Source: Euphorbia lathyris (lineage: Eukaryota; Streptophyta; Magnoliopsida; Malpighiales; Euphorbiaceae). Taken from it: 64,000 bases of DNA. A program made the translations under genes and the position numbers. The stretch spans positions 24,678,531 to 24,742,530 of the forward strand of contig NC_088910.1 of assembly GCF_963576675.1 (NCBI RefSeq), given 5' to 3'. The stretch's first letter is position 1. Every line of letters starts with the position of its first letter. The notes beneath the pieces were generated by a model that was not told where the DNA came from, ran no database searches, and saw only the letters and a program-made list of their open reading frames with translations. Shown here piece by piece: positions 42,551 through 54,673 of the stretch.

Positions 42551-42599
42551 GTTTTGTTTTGTTTGTTTTTTATTTTTCTTATTCCTACCAAAAAAAAAA
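38446..42599 (+). mobile_element. L1-type LINE, 5'-truncated, with poly(A) tail
   Basis: Only ORF2 is present, starting at or near its own ATG, and ORF1 is missing. The 3' end is an A-run at about 42588-42599. I could not identify target duplications. The exact 5' edge lies somewhere between 38370 and 38446. Confidence 0.85.
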
Positions 42600-42789
42600 A
42601 GAAAGAGAGGGGAAAGGAAATAGAAAACCTTAGGGGAGTGGGGAATGGGGAATAGGTTAGAGGAGTAAACCTAAAACTGAAAAAGGGTAAAGGGAATAAT
42701 TGAATTAGCAAAACAAACACCAACAAAGGGAATAAAGCCTCCCGTTTCCCTTACCCTTTCCTGAAACCCCAAACCAAACGCACATTCAG

Positions 42790-43030
42790 GAACCAAATAT
42801 ATTTTTAAACCAAGTTGAAAAACTAGTGATGTATTTAGAATTCTTTTAACAAACTAATTCACATTCACATTCACATCCTTTGAGTATTTAAAAAGTCATG
42901 TATCATCCTTAATTTGTATTCTTATGGAATCCCAAAATGTAATATTTTTGGTGATATAAGGAGGGCAGAGAACGTCCAGAAAACATAGGAAAAAAAACCA
43001 AGAATTCAAAATGAAAAGCTAGCTAGAGAC
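42790..43030. other. Short intergenic stretch
   Basis: AT-rich; nothing recognised. GAGAC (43026-43030) should be the target duplication of the element that follows. Confidence 0.5.
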
Positions 43031-44416
43031 TGTTGGTCCCGTGTAATGTAATATGATTAGTTCCAAGGGGGGTTAGGAACTAATGTAACTTTTTCGCTTA
43101 ATAATGTTGACTTAATCGAATGTTTGATAGTTTAACTCGGCTTTAGGTCAGGAAGGCTGAGTGAGATGTGAGACAGCTTTAATCAGATACGGACTAGAGC
43201 TGTTTCAATATTGAGTTGAGAAATAACACTTTAAGTTAGTTTCCAACTCAGCACTCTGGTTACTCAGTGTCAGCTGTTACAGATTATTTACTGAGCAATT
43301 TTAAGCAAGCTACACATACATATATATATCAAGAGAAAGGGTTAGAAATTACTCAGCAGACTTATCCTGGTTCGGCCTCACCGCCTACGTCCAGTCCCCG
43401 GAATCCTTCCGAGCTTTTTCAATCCTCTACTGAGCTCTTTAAAGGTAGAGCACAAACCGTTTACAATAGCAACTGGGTATGCAAGAGTACCGTCCTCTAT
43501 TCGTCTACTCAATCCTATCTACCACTGAACACTATAATCGAGTATTTAGATTTTCTCTACCACTAAGTACTATAACCGAGTACTCAGCTTCACTCTTCTA
43601 ACCTTTTACAAATGATAAGAAATTGTTCTTAATACAACAAAGAACACTTTAGATGACAGAATCAATCTAGACTTTTACACAAAGATTGGAATTTGGTGTA
43701 AGAGCTTGCTTTTTCTTTTCAGACACCTTCTATTTTGGATTATCACTCGGTGGAGATTTTGCTTGTCTGTATGTATATGTCTTGTATGTGTCTTTTGATC
43801 CAAGTGATGATTTGGCCTATTTATAGCAATCTTTGGGCTTCAATGATTTGAATCCCGACATAGCCGTTGTGGGAACAACGGTCTTCTTCATTATCACGTG
43901 GTCAGCTTCCAAAGCTGCAGGCCAATCCTGTCTTCTAATTTTAGCAAGAGCCAGGTTTGCCAGATTCGTCTTCTTGCGCCGGGTTTGTCTTCTTGCGCCA
44001 GGTTTGTCTTCTTGACAAAAGTCAGACGGTCCATGCATCTCGAAAAGATCTTTAAAACAGATTTCCAAGACTTCTGATTTATGTCAGACCTTGTCTGCCA
44101 AGTTGACGGATCATTAACGCTGACTTGATTATTACTCAGCTTGACTCAGTGGCTTCGCCTTCAAGCTTTTCTGAAGAAGACATTTCTTTTCTGAATGCTG
44201 AGTTGCATTCTTACTTAGCGTCTGCTGTGTGACTTGCTTATGCTGACTTTGTTCTGTCTTTCTTTTATAGACTTTCAGTTCATGTTCTCGTTAGTTAACT
44301 TACTCAACATTGAACAAAACTCATTAGTACAATTAAATCAAAGCACTTAAATTTAATTGTTTTAATCATGGGAATAATTTTGTCAAATCAAAATCATGTG
44401 GAAATGTGTTTCAACA
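43031..44416 (-). repeat. 3' LTR of SIRE-like element
   Basis: 1386 bp, beginning TGTTGAAACAC and ending CACGGGACCAACA on the minus strand. It contains a TATA box, CTATAAATAGG, at about 43816-43826 (minus) and a 21-bp direct duplication GCGCC(G/A)GGTTTGTCTTCTT near 43976-44016. Confidence 0.75.
43816..43826 (-). promoter_or_regulatory. TATA box of SIRE-like LTR
   Basis: CTATAAATAGG on the minus strand within the LTR. Confidence 0.6.
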
Positions 44417-44428
44417 AACTCCCCCATT

Positions 44429-44921
44429 TTGATGTTGGCAAAAGTATTCAATTAAGGAACTCAGTGTTGAGCTTTCCCATGATAGTTGACCTTTTCTATT
44501 CTTCTGAAATTACTCCCCCGTAAGGGTTGCATCTACTGACTTAGTTCAATTCTAAAGCTTCCAAGATTTAATCGAAGTGAGCCAAAGGTCAGCTTTCAGA
44601 AGTAGATCAATACTTGGAACATTTAGTCATTTACTCAGTTTTAATACTTGGTTAAGTTCAGGTATCAGAGTTAGGTTCAGTTATCAGAGTTGAGGTATAC
44701 TGAGTATATTTTACTTGTTTAATTTTTATGTTCACAAGTTTTAAGTTGTTGTTCAATGAGTAGTTATATGAGATAGATCAGCACATAAACACAGCAAGTA
44801 AGCATCGCATATATAAAGATAGTTTGGATAAAAGATGCTTATATATGTAGATAGTCAGCTCAACAAAGATAAAACATGCCAGATACAGATTGCAAGTTTC
44901 AAGCTTAGTCTAGTTCTAGTT
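44429..44921 (-). other. 3' untranslated stretch of SIRE-like element
   Basis: No ORF is seen. CTCAG/CTGAG words are unusually common here, as in the neighbouring LTR and ORF. Confidence 0.5.
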
Positions 44922-47022
44922 CTACTTCTTGATATTGACTTGAACTTGGTTAGTTTTGGCTTTGGGCTTGGAAGTTCTTTGTTGCTGACTTTGGTTGCCG
45001 GGGACAGCAGAAGTTGAGCCAGGAGGCTTCTGCTGAGTTTGACGTTGAGTTCCGTCAGCTGGCTGCTTGTTTTTCTCCCCCGTTTTGCCAGCATCACCAG
45101 ACGGAAGGGGAGGAGCATAGAATGTTCTCTGTTGAACAGGACGAGTTAGTATGTTGGAATACTGTTGCATGTTACTCGTAATGTCTTTAAGACCCTTAAA
45201 GACCTGCATCCCATCGGCCATACTTGAAGAGGGTATTTTGATGTGTGCGCTGAGCATACTGAGTAAAAACTCAAGTGACTTCCCAACCCAAGTAATAGAG
45301 TCCGTCATTCGCACATAGGATTGATAGTACATTTTGAGCATTGCGGAATCATACGAATAATGCTGAGCATTGATGTGCCGAACATGCGCAAGTGTTGACC
45401 GGGTGCAGTGAAGTATGTCATTCGTCTTGACCTGGTCAGTGTCCATTTCCTCTTTGCTCAAGTTAAGTAGGCGTATAGCCTCACCAATTTGTTCTATGGG
45501 GCATTGAGAAGTGGAGGAGATAAGTTCACGGGCCCCTATTAGCTCGGTGGTCAGCTGAGTGAAATGTTGAGTGACTTCAGCAGAAGTTGCCGATGATGAG
45601 TTCACAGCAGATAGGGCATTGATTTTCCCTTCGATGGAGTCCATGTGATTCACCATCATTAGCTGAAGTTCCGCCAGCCTGACCATGAATTCTTGCTTGG
45701 GCTGCTGAGAGACCAAGGAGGTCATGACACTCATTAGCTCCTTAAGAGCTTTGAGTTCGATCAAAAGTTGCGTGACGGATGAAAATTGAGTAGACTCAGC
45801 AGGAGCGGTCCCAGCAGCATCGGCTTGAGACTGATCTATAGCTTGAAGAAGCAAATGGGTTGAGTTGATGATCCTTCAGCCTGACTCAGAGGCATTAAGG
45901 AAGTTGTAAGAATCATCATCAGTCTGGTTCTGTGTAGTCTCAGTGGCCGTTTTCTGGTTAGCAGCAGGTGGAGAATTTTGATGCTGCCCAGAAGTAGAAG
46001 TGCCAGCTTGATCAGTTGCTGCACTTTTGTTATTGAGGCCAGCAGCAGGAGCTGACTGGCTTTCTAACTGCTCAGTAGAGGAAGGAAGTGGTTGCTCAGC
46101 AGTATTATTAACCTCCTCAGGGTCAGTCTGAAGTTGACTTGGAATCTGAGGTTGAGTCAACTCAGAGCTGTCTTTAGCAGGTGGATTTTCCTTTGCTAAC
46201 TTAGTGTGGTGAGCAGCTGGAACTTCGAGCACTTGCTCAGTGGAAGGTGGAGCAGAGGTGTTGGCAGAAGTTTGACCCTTAGAGACTTGTGGGTTGGCTT
46301 GTTCCTCAGCTTGAGAAACAGAGGCTTGTTTTTCCTTGACTTGGTCCGGAGTGGGTTCAGTGATGTCGGTGAAGAATTGGAATTGAAGCCCGGTTAAGTC
46401 TGTGATGGGGTCCCTCAGTGGAGATTCATCCAACAAGTCTATGACGTTGGGCTTTTGCGCTTTTCTCTTAAACCGATTTTTCGTACTGCCCTTTTTAGCT
46501 TTGGATTGAGGAGAAAGGTCAGCAGCAATGGACTCTGAGGACTCAGAAGAGAGGTCAAGTCCAAGATCAGTATAAAGGTTCTCTACAACCTTGTCCTTCA
46601 CTGGTGACACAGCTCTTTTTTCATCAGCTTGCTCAGCAGTAGCTGTGTTACTTGGTCAGCAGAACCCATCTTATCAACTTGAGGCTGTTCGTTAGTGCAG
46701 CCTTGTTCTTCCTCCTGAGGAGTCTTTTCCAGATCAATCTCCTGAGCTCGCAGGAAGTGAGTATCCTCGGTGATGACAAAGTCGAGAGGGGCAGCTTCCA
46801 AGGGTGTCATCCCAGAGGTCTTCTTCCTCTTTAGGGGTTGCTCAGGAGTCTTCTCGCTTTCCTCCTTAGGGTCAGCTCTCTTCTTTCCTCAGCTGACTCT
46901 GGCTCAGAAGGAGCAGCTTTCTTCTCACCAACCACCACTCTGATTTTCTTTACAGTCTTGTTAATGTCTTTGGTTAGTGGGGTTGAGGACTGGTCAGCTT
47001 TCCTCTTTCTTTCCTGCCTAGT
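44922..47022 (-). pseudogene. Broken envelope-position ORF of SIRE-like element
   Basis: Four pieces on the minus strand (about 47022-46831, 46810-46598, 46610-45876 and 45854-44922) look like one former protein broken by two frameshifts and one stop. The first piece is very basic (RQERKRKADQS). The middle is rich in Pro, Gln, Ser and Glu. The last (310 codons) has a helical, heptad-rich stretch around MDSIEGKINAL and ends in a Gln/Lys-rich tail. SIRE/Maximus elements often carry such a coiled-coil ORF in the place of a retroviral envelope. No membrane segment or signal peptide is apparent. The 5' end is cut by the Athila LTR. Confidence 0.6.
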
Positions 47023-47287
47023 TGTTAAGCCCAAAATATACCTAAAATATCATCGATAATTACATCAGTTTTGCTTCGAATTCATACTATTTATACCTGT
47101 TTAGAATACTTTTACTTTCGGATAGGTTTCTTTCTTACAAGGTACCGAAATATTTGGTAAAATCCAAATAGGAACGAAAAGAGGTTAAAAACAGAAGAAA
47201 AACCCTACAAAAGGAGCTAAAAACGACGAAGATCAAACACGCCAAAACGAGGACGAGGACAAAGTCGAAGAAATGGAAAATACTCCC

Positions 47288-47324
47288 TGTCGCGACCGAG
47301 AATCCTCCATTCTCGGTCGCGACA
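47288..47324. repeat. Hairpin in Athila LTR upstream of TATA box
   Basis: TGTCGCGACCGAGAAT and ATTCTCGGTCGCGACA are perfect 16-bp inverted arms around CCTCC. Confidence 0.95.
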
Positions 47325-47378
47325 CGCGTCACCAGCTTCTTCCCTTGACGATTTCGAAGACCAAATATTTGCTCCCCC

Positions 47379-47394
47379 ATTCTCGGCCGAGAAT
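47379..47394. repeat. Perfect 16-bp palindrome in Athila LTR
   Basis: ATTCTCGGCCGAGAAT, with the same core as the hairpin at 47288. Confidence 0.95.
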
Positions 47395-47548
47395 TTGCAT
47401 CCTTGACAAGTTCAGAAATCCCTGGAGAGCCATTCGCACACATCCATTTTCGATGAAATGCGTTCGTTCGGGTGGATAAAAACATCCCTTCGCAGAGGAT
47501 ACGACCCTTCACAACGGACACGACACTTCAATCACGACTCTTCAACAT

Positions 47549-47558
47549 CTATAAATAA
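47549..47558 (+). promoter_or_regulatory. TATA box of Athila LTR
   Basis: CTATAAATAA, about 155 bp after the nearest palindrome; transcription probably begins around 47585. Confidence 0.7.
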
Positions 47559-48512
47559 AGAGTTGATGGAGAGTTGGAGAGATAGAAAAAAAAGAAGATT
47601 AGTATAGAATTAATGCAGGAATTCTGAGTCAAGCGATTCAGAGTTTAGAGTTCGTTTCTGTAAAAAGCAATATGATGTACACACATTGTTTATTAAATAA
47701 TTACAAACACAGTAGCGTTTAGATTTGTTCATATTAGTTTACATTTTGGTAGTAGCCGACCGTATCTCTATTACGAAGTTACAGTGAGAAGATTTAGTAG
47801 AGGATCCGCCCCTGAGCCTGACAAACTCTAATGAAACCCAAGGAAATGGTTGACAACCCGTTCACTTGCAAGCCGTCGAAAGTTTCCATGCTTCTTATTC
47901 TCTGTAAACTTGTATCAAATTCATATTTCATCTAATAAAGTTCATTCTATTCGATAGATTTTTATGTAGCACTTTGGTAAATGATTTGAAGTGAGTTCTG
48001 GTGTTTTCATTAAAACGTAGTTAAATTCAAAATCTTTACAAGGAAACTTTATTGAACAGTTAGGCAAATTGATATCATCAGTAGAGTATCAATTTGGTTA
48101 AGGTAGCGATCTAACCCGACCGTAGGAGGATTGACTGCAGTTCAAAGCCCTAAAATTAGAGGAATCGACGTTTATTTCATTGTTATAATTTATACAAAGT
48201 TTAAAGTTGTTTTCTTTGCTTAATGCAAACGAATACATTTGTTTACTTTTCTAAAGAACTAAACGTTTCTGTTTTATAAATTTATCCTTAAATCAGAAGT
48301 GATTTCTAAACATTCGTTATACTCTAATCTAATTCTTACTCTAGCAATTTCAAAACCAAATTCAATTAAACGATTTTACATATTATAAACCTTAAAAGTA
48401 AATCTAACTGATTCATAATAAGTTTTCGTTAAAAAGCATTCCATGTGGGATCGATATCTTTTATTACTACAAGCGTATACCGTGCACTTGCGGAAATCGC
48501 TCAACAAGTTTT

Positions 48513-48530
48513 TGGCGCCGTTGCCGGGGA
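48513..48530 (+). other. Primer binding site of Athila, tRNA-Asp
   Basis: TGGCGCCGTTGCCGGGGA is fully complementary to the plant tRNA-Asp 3' end as I know it. It lies just after the LTR and is the standard Athila primer. Confidence 0.92.
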
Positions 48531-48698
48531 ACGCTAAATTTTTTGACAAAAATTTAGATTTTTCATATTTTAATTCAAATCTAGGTTTATTTATACTTAT
48601 TCAAACTTTTATATTTTATTTATTTCAAATTACTAACATATTTATTTTTCAAAATTCTGTTTTGAAGGTAGTTTCGGTTCGTGCGAAATTTCAAGTTC

Positions 48699-51600
48699 AT
48701 GCGCAGTTCTCGAAGTTCAGGCATTCCACCAAAACCGCTAGACCCAGAAATTGAAAAAACGGTTAAAAAGAACAAGAAAGACAAAAAAAAAAACAAAAAC
48801 AAGACCCCAATAAAAATCAGAGTTACTGAGCCAGAAATTATGGCCACACTTATGGATTACGCTAGGCCAGGAGTGGCCGGTGTAACAAACAGCATAGTTA
48901 GACCCCAAATAAATGCAAACCAATTTGAAATTAAGCCAGCATTGCTTAATATGTTGCAAAATAACGTAACATTTTACGGGTTGCCTAACGAAAATCCTAA
49001 CACCCATTTGACAAATTTCTTAGAAATTTGCGACACTTTTAAAATAACAGATGTGACTGCGGAAGCAATCAAACTTCGCCTTTTTCCTTTTACTTTGAAG
49101 GATCGAGCCAAAGAATGGTTAACTTCTATGCCAGCCGCAACATTTGAAACTTGGGAGCAATTAGTCCAAGCGTTTTTATCAAAATATTTTCCTTTAGCAA
49201 AAACCGCAAGAGTTATAAAAGAGTTAACGTCTTTTTCTCAAAATGATAATGAAACTCTTTATGAGGCTTGGGAACGTTTTAAAGAACTTCAACGTTTATG
49301 CCCACACCACCAATTGCCCGCTGAACTTTTAAGGCAAACATTTTATAATGGATTGAATCCTACAACTAGAGGTTCATTAGATGCTATGTCTGGAGGGTTA
49401 TTCATGAAGAAAACATCGGCCCAAGCAAGAGAACTTTTGGAGGAAATGGCAATCAACAGTAGTATGTGGCCCGCGGAGCGTGGACATATACCAGTGGCGA
49501 AACCATCATCCTCAACTACATCATCAGTTAAAGGTATAATGAATCTTGATCCAGTTGCGATGTTGCAAGCCCAATTTTCTGCCTTATCGCACAAAATTGA
49601 TAGGTTTATGGCACCGTGTGATCCTAATGGTAATCCAATCCAAACAGATGTGGATTATGAAGGTATGAGCGAAATTGAACAGGTAAATTTTGTCCAAGGG
49701 CAAAACCAAACTAATAACCCTTATTCCAATACATATAATCCTGGATGGAGAAATCATCCTAACTTTAACTGGAGAGATAATAATACTAATACAAATTCTA
49801 ATCAAAATCGTACTACTAATTATCAAAATCAATCAAGAGATACGATTAGCACTTTATCTTCTAAGATCGACAAATTTATTGATGCTATGAGCGGAAAAAT
49901 AAGTAATCACGACGATGGTTTTAAACGGATTGAGAATAAATTCGATCAGCTTATTAAAAACCAATCATCTAGCATCCATAATTTGGAGGTTCAAATTGGA
50001 CAACTCGCTAAATCAATTCCATCCCGCAAAGAGGGAAGTCTTCCCAGCCATACGGAAGAAAATCCGAAAGAGCATGTAAAGGCCATCACTCTTCGCTCAG
50101 GGAAAAATTACTTAGGTTCGGAGATGCCCGGAAATTCAACTTTACCAGGAACTGATTTACCAAAATCCAAAGAAGATACATTAAACCAAAAAAATACACC
50201 AATTGACTCAAGTACAAAAAATTTTGTACCCAAACCACCTTTTCCACACAAAGTCCGCAATAAGAACTATGACAAATAACTTTTAACGTTTTTAGACAAA
50301 CTTAAAAATTTGCATATTAATTTGACGTTTATGGATGCGATTACGTAAATTCCCAATTATGGTAAATTCCTAAAAGATTTAATTTCAAAGAAAATCAGTT
50401 GGGAAGGAATTTCATCCATTTCGCTAACTGAAGATTGTAGTTCAATTGTGTCAAGTAATTTGCCCACTAAACTCAAAGATCCCGGATGTTTTACCATTCC
50501 ATGTAAGTTGGGAGATATTGAATTCCCAAGTTGTCTTTGTGATTTAGGAGCAAGCATAAACTTGATGCCATTATCTATTTTTAATAAGTTAGGCTTAGAA
50601 GAAGATATCAAACGTACCAATATGGTTTTGCAATTAGCGGACCAAACCACTAAAAGACCATATGGTATAATCGAGGATGTTTTAGTTGAAGTTGACAAAT
50701 TTATTTTTCCTACCGATTTCGTTATATTAGATTTTGCATATGACATTAATTGTCCACTAATCTTTGGTAGACCGTTCATGAACACGGGACGTGCTCTAGT
50801 TGATGTGTCGGAAGGGAAAGTAGTTTTGAGAATAGGAGACGATAAGATCGACTTTGATATGAACCAAGCAATGAAATATCCTATGGAGGATTTCGCTTGT
50901 ATGAAACTTGATTTAGTTGAAGAATGTGTAAATGACATTATCCAAAAAGAAGAAATAATAGAACCTATAATGAGTGAAGAATTAGAAGATAAGGACCCAG
51001 AGCCTTTGATTCGAGAAGATGGACCAGTTCCGCCTTCAATTATAATTCCACCTAAATTAGAACTTAAAGAATTACCAAACCATTTGAGGTACGCTTTCTT
51101 AGGCGAAGGCGACTCTCTATCTATAATTATCTCTAACAAACTAACACAGGTTTAAGAAGGAAAATTAAAGGAAGTTGTTAGAAATAGCATAGGAAGTATG
51201 GGATGGAAAATTTCAGACTTGAAAGGAATTAATCGTAGTATTGTAATGCACAGAATTCACTTTGAAGAAGATAAACCACCTAAAGTGGATAGGCAAAGAC
51301 GCTTAAATCCGAACATGAAAGAAGTAGTAGAAAATGAGATTACTAAACTTTTAGACAATGGAATCATTTATCCTATTTCGGATAGTGAATGGGTTAGTCC
51401 ACTGTGTACCCAAAAAAGGAGGCATAACTGTTGTAAGGAATGACGAAGGTGAATTAATACCTACGCGAACCACCACCGGTTGGAGAGTTTGTATAGATTA
51501 CAGGAACCTTAATAAAGCAACTAGCAAAGACCATTTTCCTCTACCTTTCATTGATCAAATGATCGAACGAATAGCTGGTCATGCTTTCTATTGTTTTCTA

Positions 51601-53953
51601 GATGGCTACTCCGGGTTCTTTCAAATATATATTTACCCGGATGACCAAGACAAAACAACCTTCACATGTCCTTATGGAACATTTGCATATAGGAGAATGC
51701 CCTTTGGTCTATGTAACGCACCAACAACATTTCAACGTTGTATGACTGCGATCTTTAATGATTTCATTGAAGATATCATGGAAGTTTTTATGGATGATTT
51801 TTCCGTTAATGGAGATTCCTTCGATTCATGCTTACAGAACTTGGATAAAGTTTTGTCTAGGTGTGAAGAAATAAATTTAGTATTAAACTGGGAAAAATTT
51901 CATTTCATGGTTGACGAGGGAATTGTTTTAGGTCATAAAATATCTGAAAAGGGATTAGAAGTGGATAGAGCAAAAACTTCAGTGATAGAAAAATTACCCC
52001 CTCCAACTACTGTTAAGGGAGTAAGGTCATTTTTAGGACATGCAGGTTTTTACAAGAGATTCATTAAAAACTTCTCTGTAATTTCCAAACCACTTACTAA
52101 TTTACTCATGAAAGATTCGACCTTTGATTTTAATGAAGATTGCGTTAAAGCTTTCGAAACATTGAAAACAGCTTTAGTCAGTGCACCTATTATTGCTAAA
52201 CCCGATTGGGATTTACCTTTTGAAATTATGTGTGATGCAAGCGACTTAGCCGTCGGATGTGTTTTGGGTCAAAGGAAGGATAAGAAACTTCATGTCATTT
52301 ATTATGCAAGTCACACACTGTCCGGTGCACAATTAAACTACACCACAACCGAGAAGTAAATGTTAGCTGTAGTTTTTGCATGTGATAAGTTTAGGTCATA
52401 CTTGTTAGGTTCGAAAGTTATTATTTATACCGATAACGCAGCTTTAAGATATTTATTTGCTAAGAAAGATGCAAAACCACGTCTAATTAGATGGGTTTTA
52501 TTATTACAAGAATTTGATATAGAAATTAAAGACAAAAAGGGAGTAGAAAACCTTATCGCCGACCCTCTTTCACGACTCAAAGATGAAAACGGTCCTATAG
52601 GTTAGACTATCGGTATACGAGATGATTTCCCTGATGAATATCTCTATCAAATAAAAAGTGTCATGTCGCCATGGTATGCCGATATTGCAAATTATCTCGC
52701 AGCCAACATTGTTCCGGAAGGATTAACTTTCCAACAAAAGAAGAAATTCTTCTTTGACATTAAACAGTATTTTTGGAAAGATCCTTTTTTGTTCAGAACT
52801 TGTGGTGACGGGATAATTAGGAGATGCGTTAGTGAAAATGAATATGATTCTATAATGTCGGAATTCCATTCTAGCTTGTATGGGGGATATAACGGCGTTA
52901 GTAAGACAGTAGCCAGGATATTAGAATGTGGATTCTTTTGGCCTACATTGTTTAAAGACGTCCGTTCATTTATTATTCGTTGTGACAAGTGCCAAAGAAT
53001 AGGAAATTTAGGCAGAAAAGATGACATGCCCCTCACAAACATGTTAGAAGTTGAAGTCTTCGACATGTGGGGAATAGATTTTATGGGACCTTTTCCCCCC
53101 TTCTAATGGTAAAACTTACATATTAGTCGCCGTAGATTATGTTTCGAAGTGGGTTGAAGCAATTGCGACCCCGACGAACGATTCTAAAGTTGTTGTTGGT
53201 TTTCTTGAAGATATATTTTGTAGATTCGGTTGTCCTAGAGTCATTGTAAGTGATGGCGGTACCCATTTTATAAACCGAAGTTTTGATATACTTATGAAAA
53301 AATATGGAGTACGTCACCGCGTGTCAACGCCATACCATCCTCAATCGAATGGTCAGGCAGAGATATCAAATAGAGAACTCAAATGGATTCTAGAGAAAAC
53401 AGTTTCGTCTTCAAGAAAATATTGGTCTTGTAAACTCAACAATGCGTTATGGGCATACCGTACTGCATTCAAAACACCAATAGGGATGACTCCATACCGA
53501 TTAGTGTATGGGAAGGCATGTCATTTGCCAGTCGAATTAGAACACAAAGCCTATTGGGCTATTAGGGAACTTAACTTTAATTTACAACAAGCAGGTAAGA
53601 AACGTTTGCTCAACTTAAATGAGTTAGACGAGTTGCGTCATCTATCTTACGAAAATGCGAAAATATATAAAGAAAAAGTGAAAAAATGGCACGACGGCAA
53701 AATTAAAGTCAAAAGCTTTAACATTGGGGACAAGGTGCTGTTATTTAATTCACGACTCCGTTTATTTCCAGGTAAACTTAAGTCCAGATGGACAGGACCA
53801 TATCTAGTCATTAAAGTATTTGACTATGGCTCTTTAGAACTTGAAGGACCTGACGGAGTTCGTTTCAAAGTTAACGGTAATAGATGCAAAATCTATTACG
53901 AAAATGTTTCAAACAAAGAAATTGCGTTCGTAACGCATGTTTCTGAAGATTAA
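48699..53953 (+). pseudogene. Athila gag-pol, decayed
   Basis: Gag starts at ATG 48699 (MRSSRSSGIPP) and is open to TAA 50277-50279. Its core runs TFYGLPNENPNTHL, RAKEWLTSMP, FYNGLNP. Protease is LCDLGASINLMP (about 50548), RT has VCIDYRNLNK and FMDDFSV, RNase H follows, and the integrase has a zinc site, SDGGTHF and [10 protein letters not shown]. In-frame stops lie at 50277, about 50346, 51153, 52357 and 52603. Frameshifts lie near 51400 and in a C-run at about 53094-53100. All domains are present in the right order, so this is a complete but inactive polyprotein. Several stops replace codons where Gln is expected, which fits C-to-T decay. Confidence 0.92.
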
Positions 53954-54180
53954 TTCCTTTAAATTTAATGTATTTTATTTTTATTTTTATTTTTATTTTA
54001 TTTTTGTTTTGTTTTGTTAGTTTTAATTTAGTTTAATGATTTTTGATTTAGTTTAAATTTTTTTTTTACACATGCCAATTTTATGATTTTTAATTATTAA
54101 TAGACTTTTTATTAAGATTTAGATGCATAAAAATATGTTTAAGTCATGCTTTTATTTTAATTTTAGGTCTTTAGTTCGAA
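53954..54180. repeat. TTTTA-rich simple sequence after integrase
   Basis: Repeats of TTTTA/TTTTG at about 53973-54020 and T-rich sequence; no gene. Confidence 0.7.
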
Positions 54181-54197
54181 TTAGGAGAAATTTGGTG

Positions 54198-54387
54198 ATT
54201 CTCAGCCGAGAATTTGGAATTCTCAGTTGAGAATTCACATTTTCAGAATTGTCCAAATAGGTAAGGAATTTTCTGAACTTACCGAGAATTTATATTCTCG
54301 GTCGAGAATCAGAAATATAGGGTTTCGACGCCTGATTTCCGCGAGGAAATCAGCGTGTTGCGACCGAGAATTGGGATTCTTGGTCGC
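54198..54387. repeat. Cluster of hairpins upstream of first ATHILA-type ORF
   Basis: Imperfect ATTCTCAG-CCGAGAAT (54198) and ATTCTCAG-TTGAGAAT (54219). ACCGAGAAT/ATTCTCGGT arms at 54281-54302. CTGATTTCC/GGAAATCAG at 54332-54353. GCGACCGAGAAT/ATTCTTGGTCGC at 54360-54387 (one mismatch). The core matches the LTR hairpins. Confidence 0.9.
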
Positions 54388-54538
54388 GAGACGGGTGTTC
54401 TTTGCACCATCAGACCTGTTTCTTCTTCATCCTGCAGACATGGCTTTTCAAACTCGAAAAATTGAGTTTCTTCAACTTTCAGAGGTATGATTTTATGCCT
54501 TTTCGCATCAAAACAACACCTCTTTTCGTCCTATTATT

Positions 54539-54548
54539 CTATAAATAA
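54539..54548 (+). promoter_or_regulatory. Putative TATA box of first ATHILA-type ORF
   Basis: CTATAAATAA, identical to the LTR box at 47549, 126 bp before the ATG at 54674. Confidence 0.55.
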
Positions 54549-54673
54549 ATCCAAGAGGATAAAAGTTCTGTTACCTTATTTTCTTTTCATCTTTATCAGA
54601 ACAAAATTCTGATTTTCTCAAAACACTCCATTACAAGAAAAGTTACAGAACCATTCTTCCTTTTCACAAAACA

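Larger units (their letters stand above)
37782..42781. mobile_element. Terminal-inverted-repeat element split by a LINE
   Basis: The left end is GGGGCGTTTGGTTCAC; the right end, on the other strand, is GCGTTTGGTTTGGGG. Both sides continue with AAGGGTAAGG/GGAAAGGG-type purine-rich sequence. The flanks ACATTTAG (37774-37781) and ACATTCAG (42782-42789) could be an 8-bp target duplication with one mismatch. Without the LINE it would be about 0.8 kb. The superfamily is uncertain (hAT-like by duplication length). Confidence 0.55.
43031..47022 (-). mobile_element. SIRE/Maximus-like copia element, 3' portion
   Basis: Read on the minus strand, a broken extra ORF is followed by an untranslated stretch, a purine tract (AATGGGGGAGTT, 44417-44428) and a 3' LTR starting TGTTGAAACAC. 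The CCAACATCAAAATGGGGGAG context and the extra ORF before the 3' LTR are typical of the SIRE/Maximus group. The rest of the element is not in the window: the Athila element begins at 47023, apparently inserted into it. The lineage call is an inference because no pol sequence is visible. Confidence 0.65.
47023..48506 (+). repeat. 5' LTR of Athila element
   Basis: 1484 bp, starting TGTTAAGCCC and ending GCTCAACA, five to six bases before the primer site. It carries two perfect hairpins and a TATA box in its first third. Confidence 0.85.
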
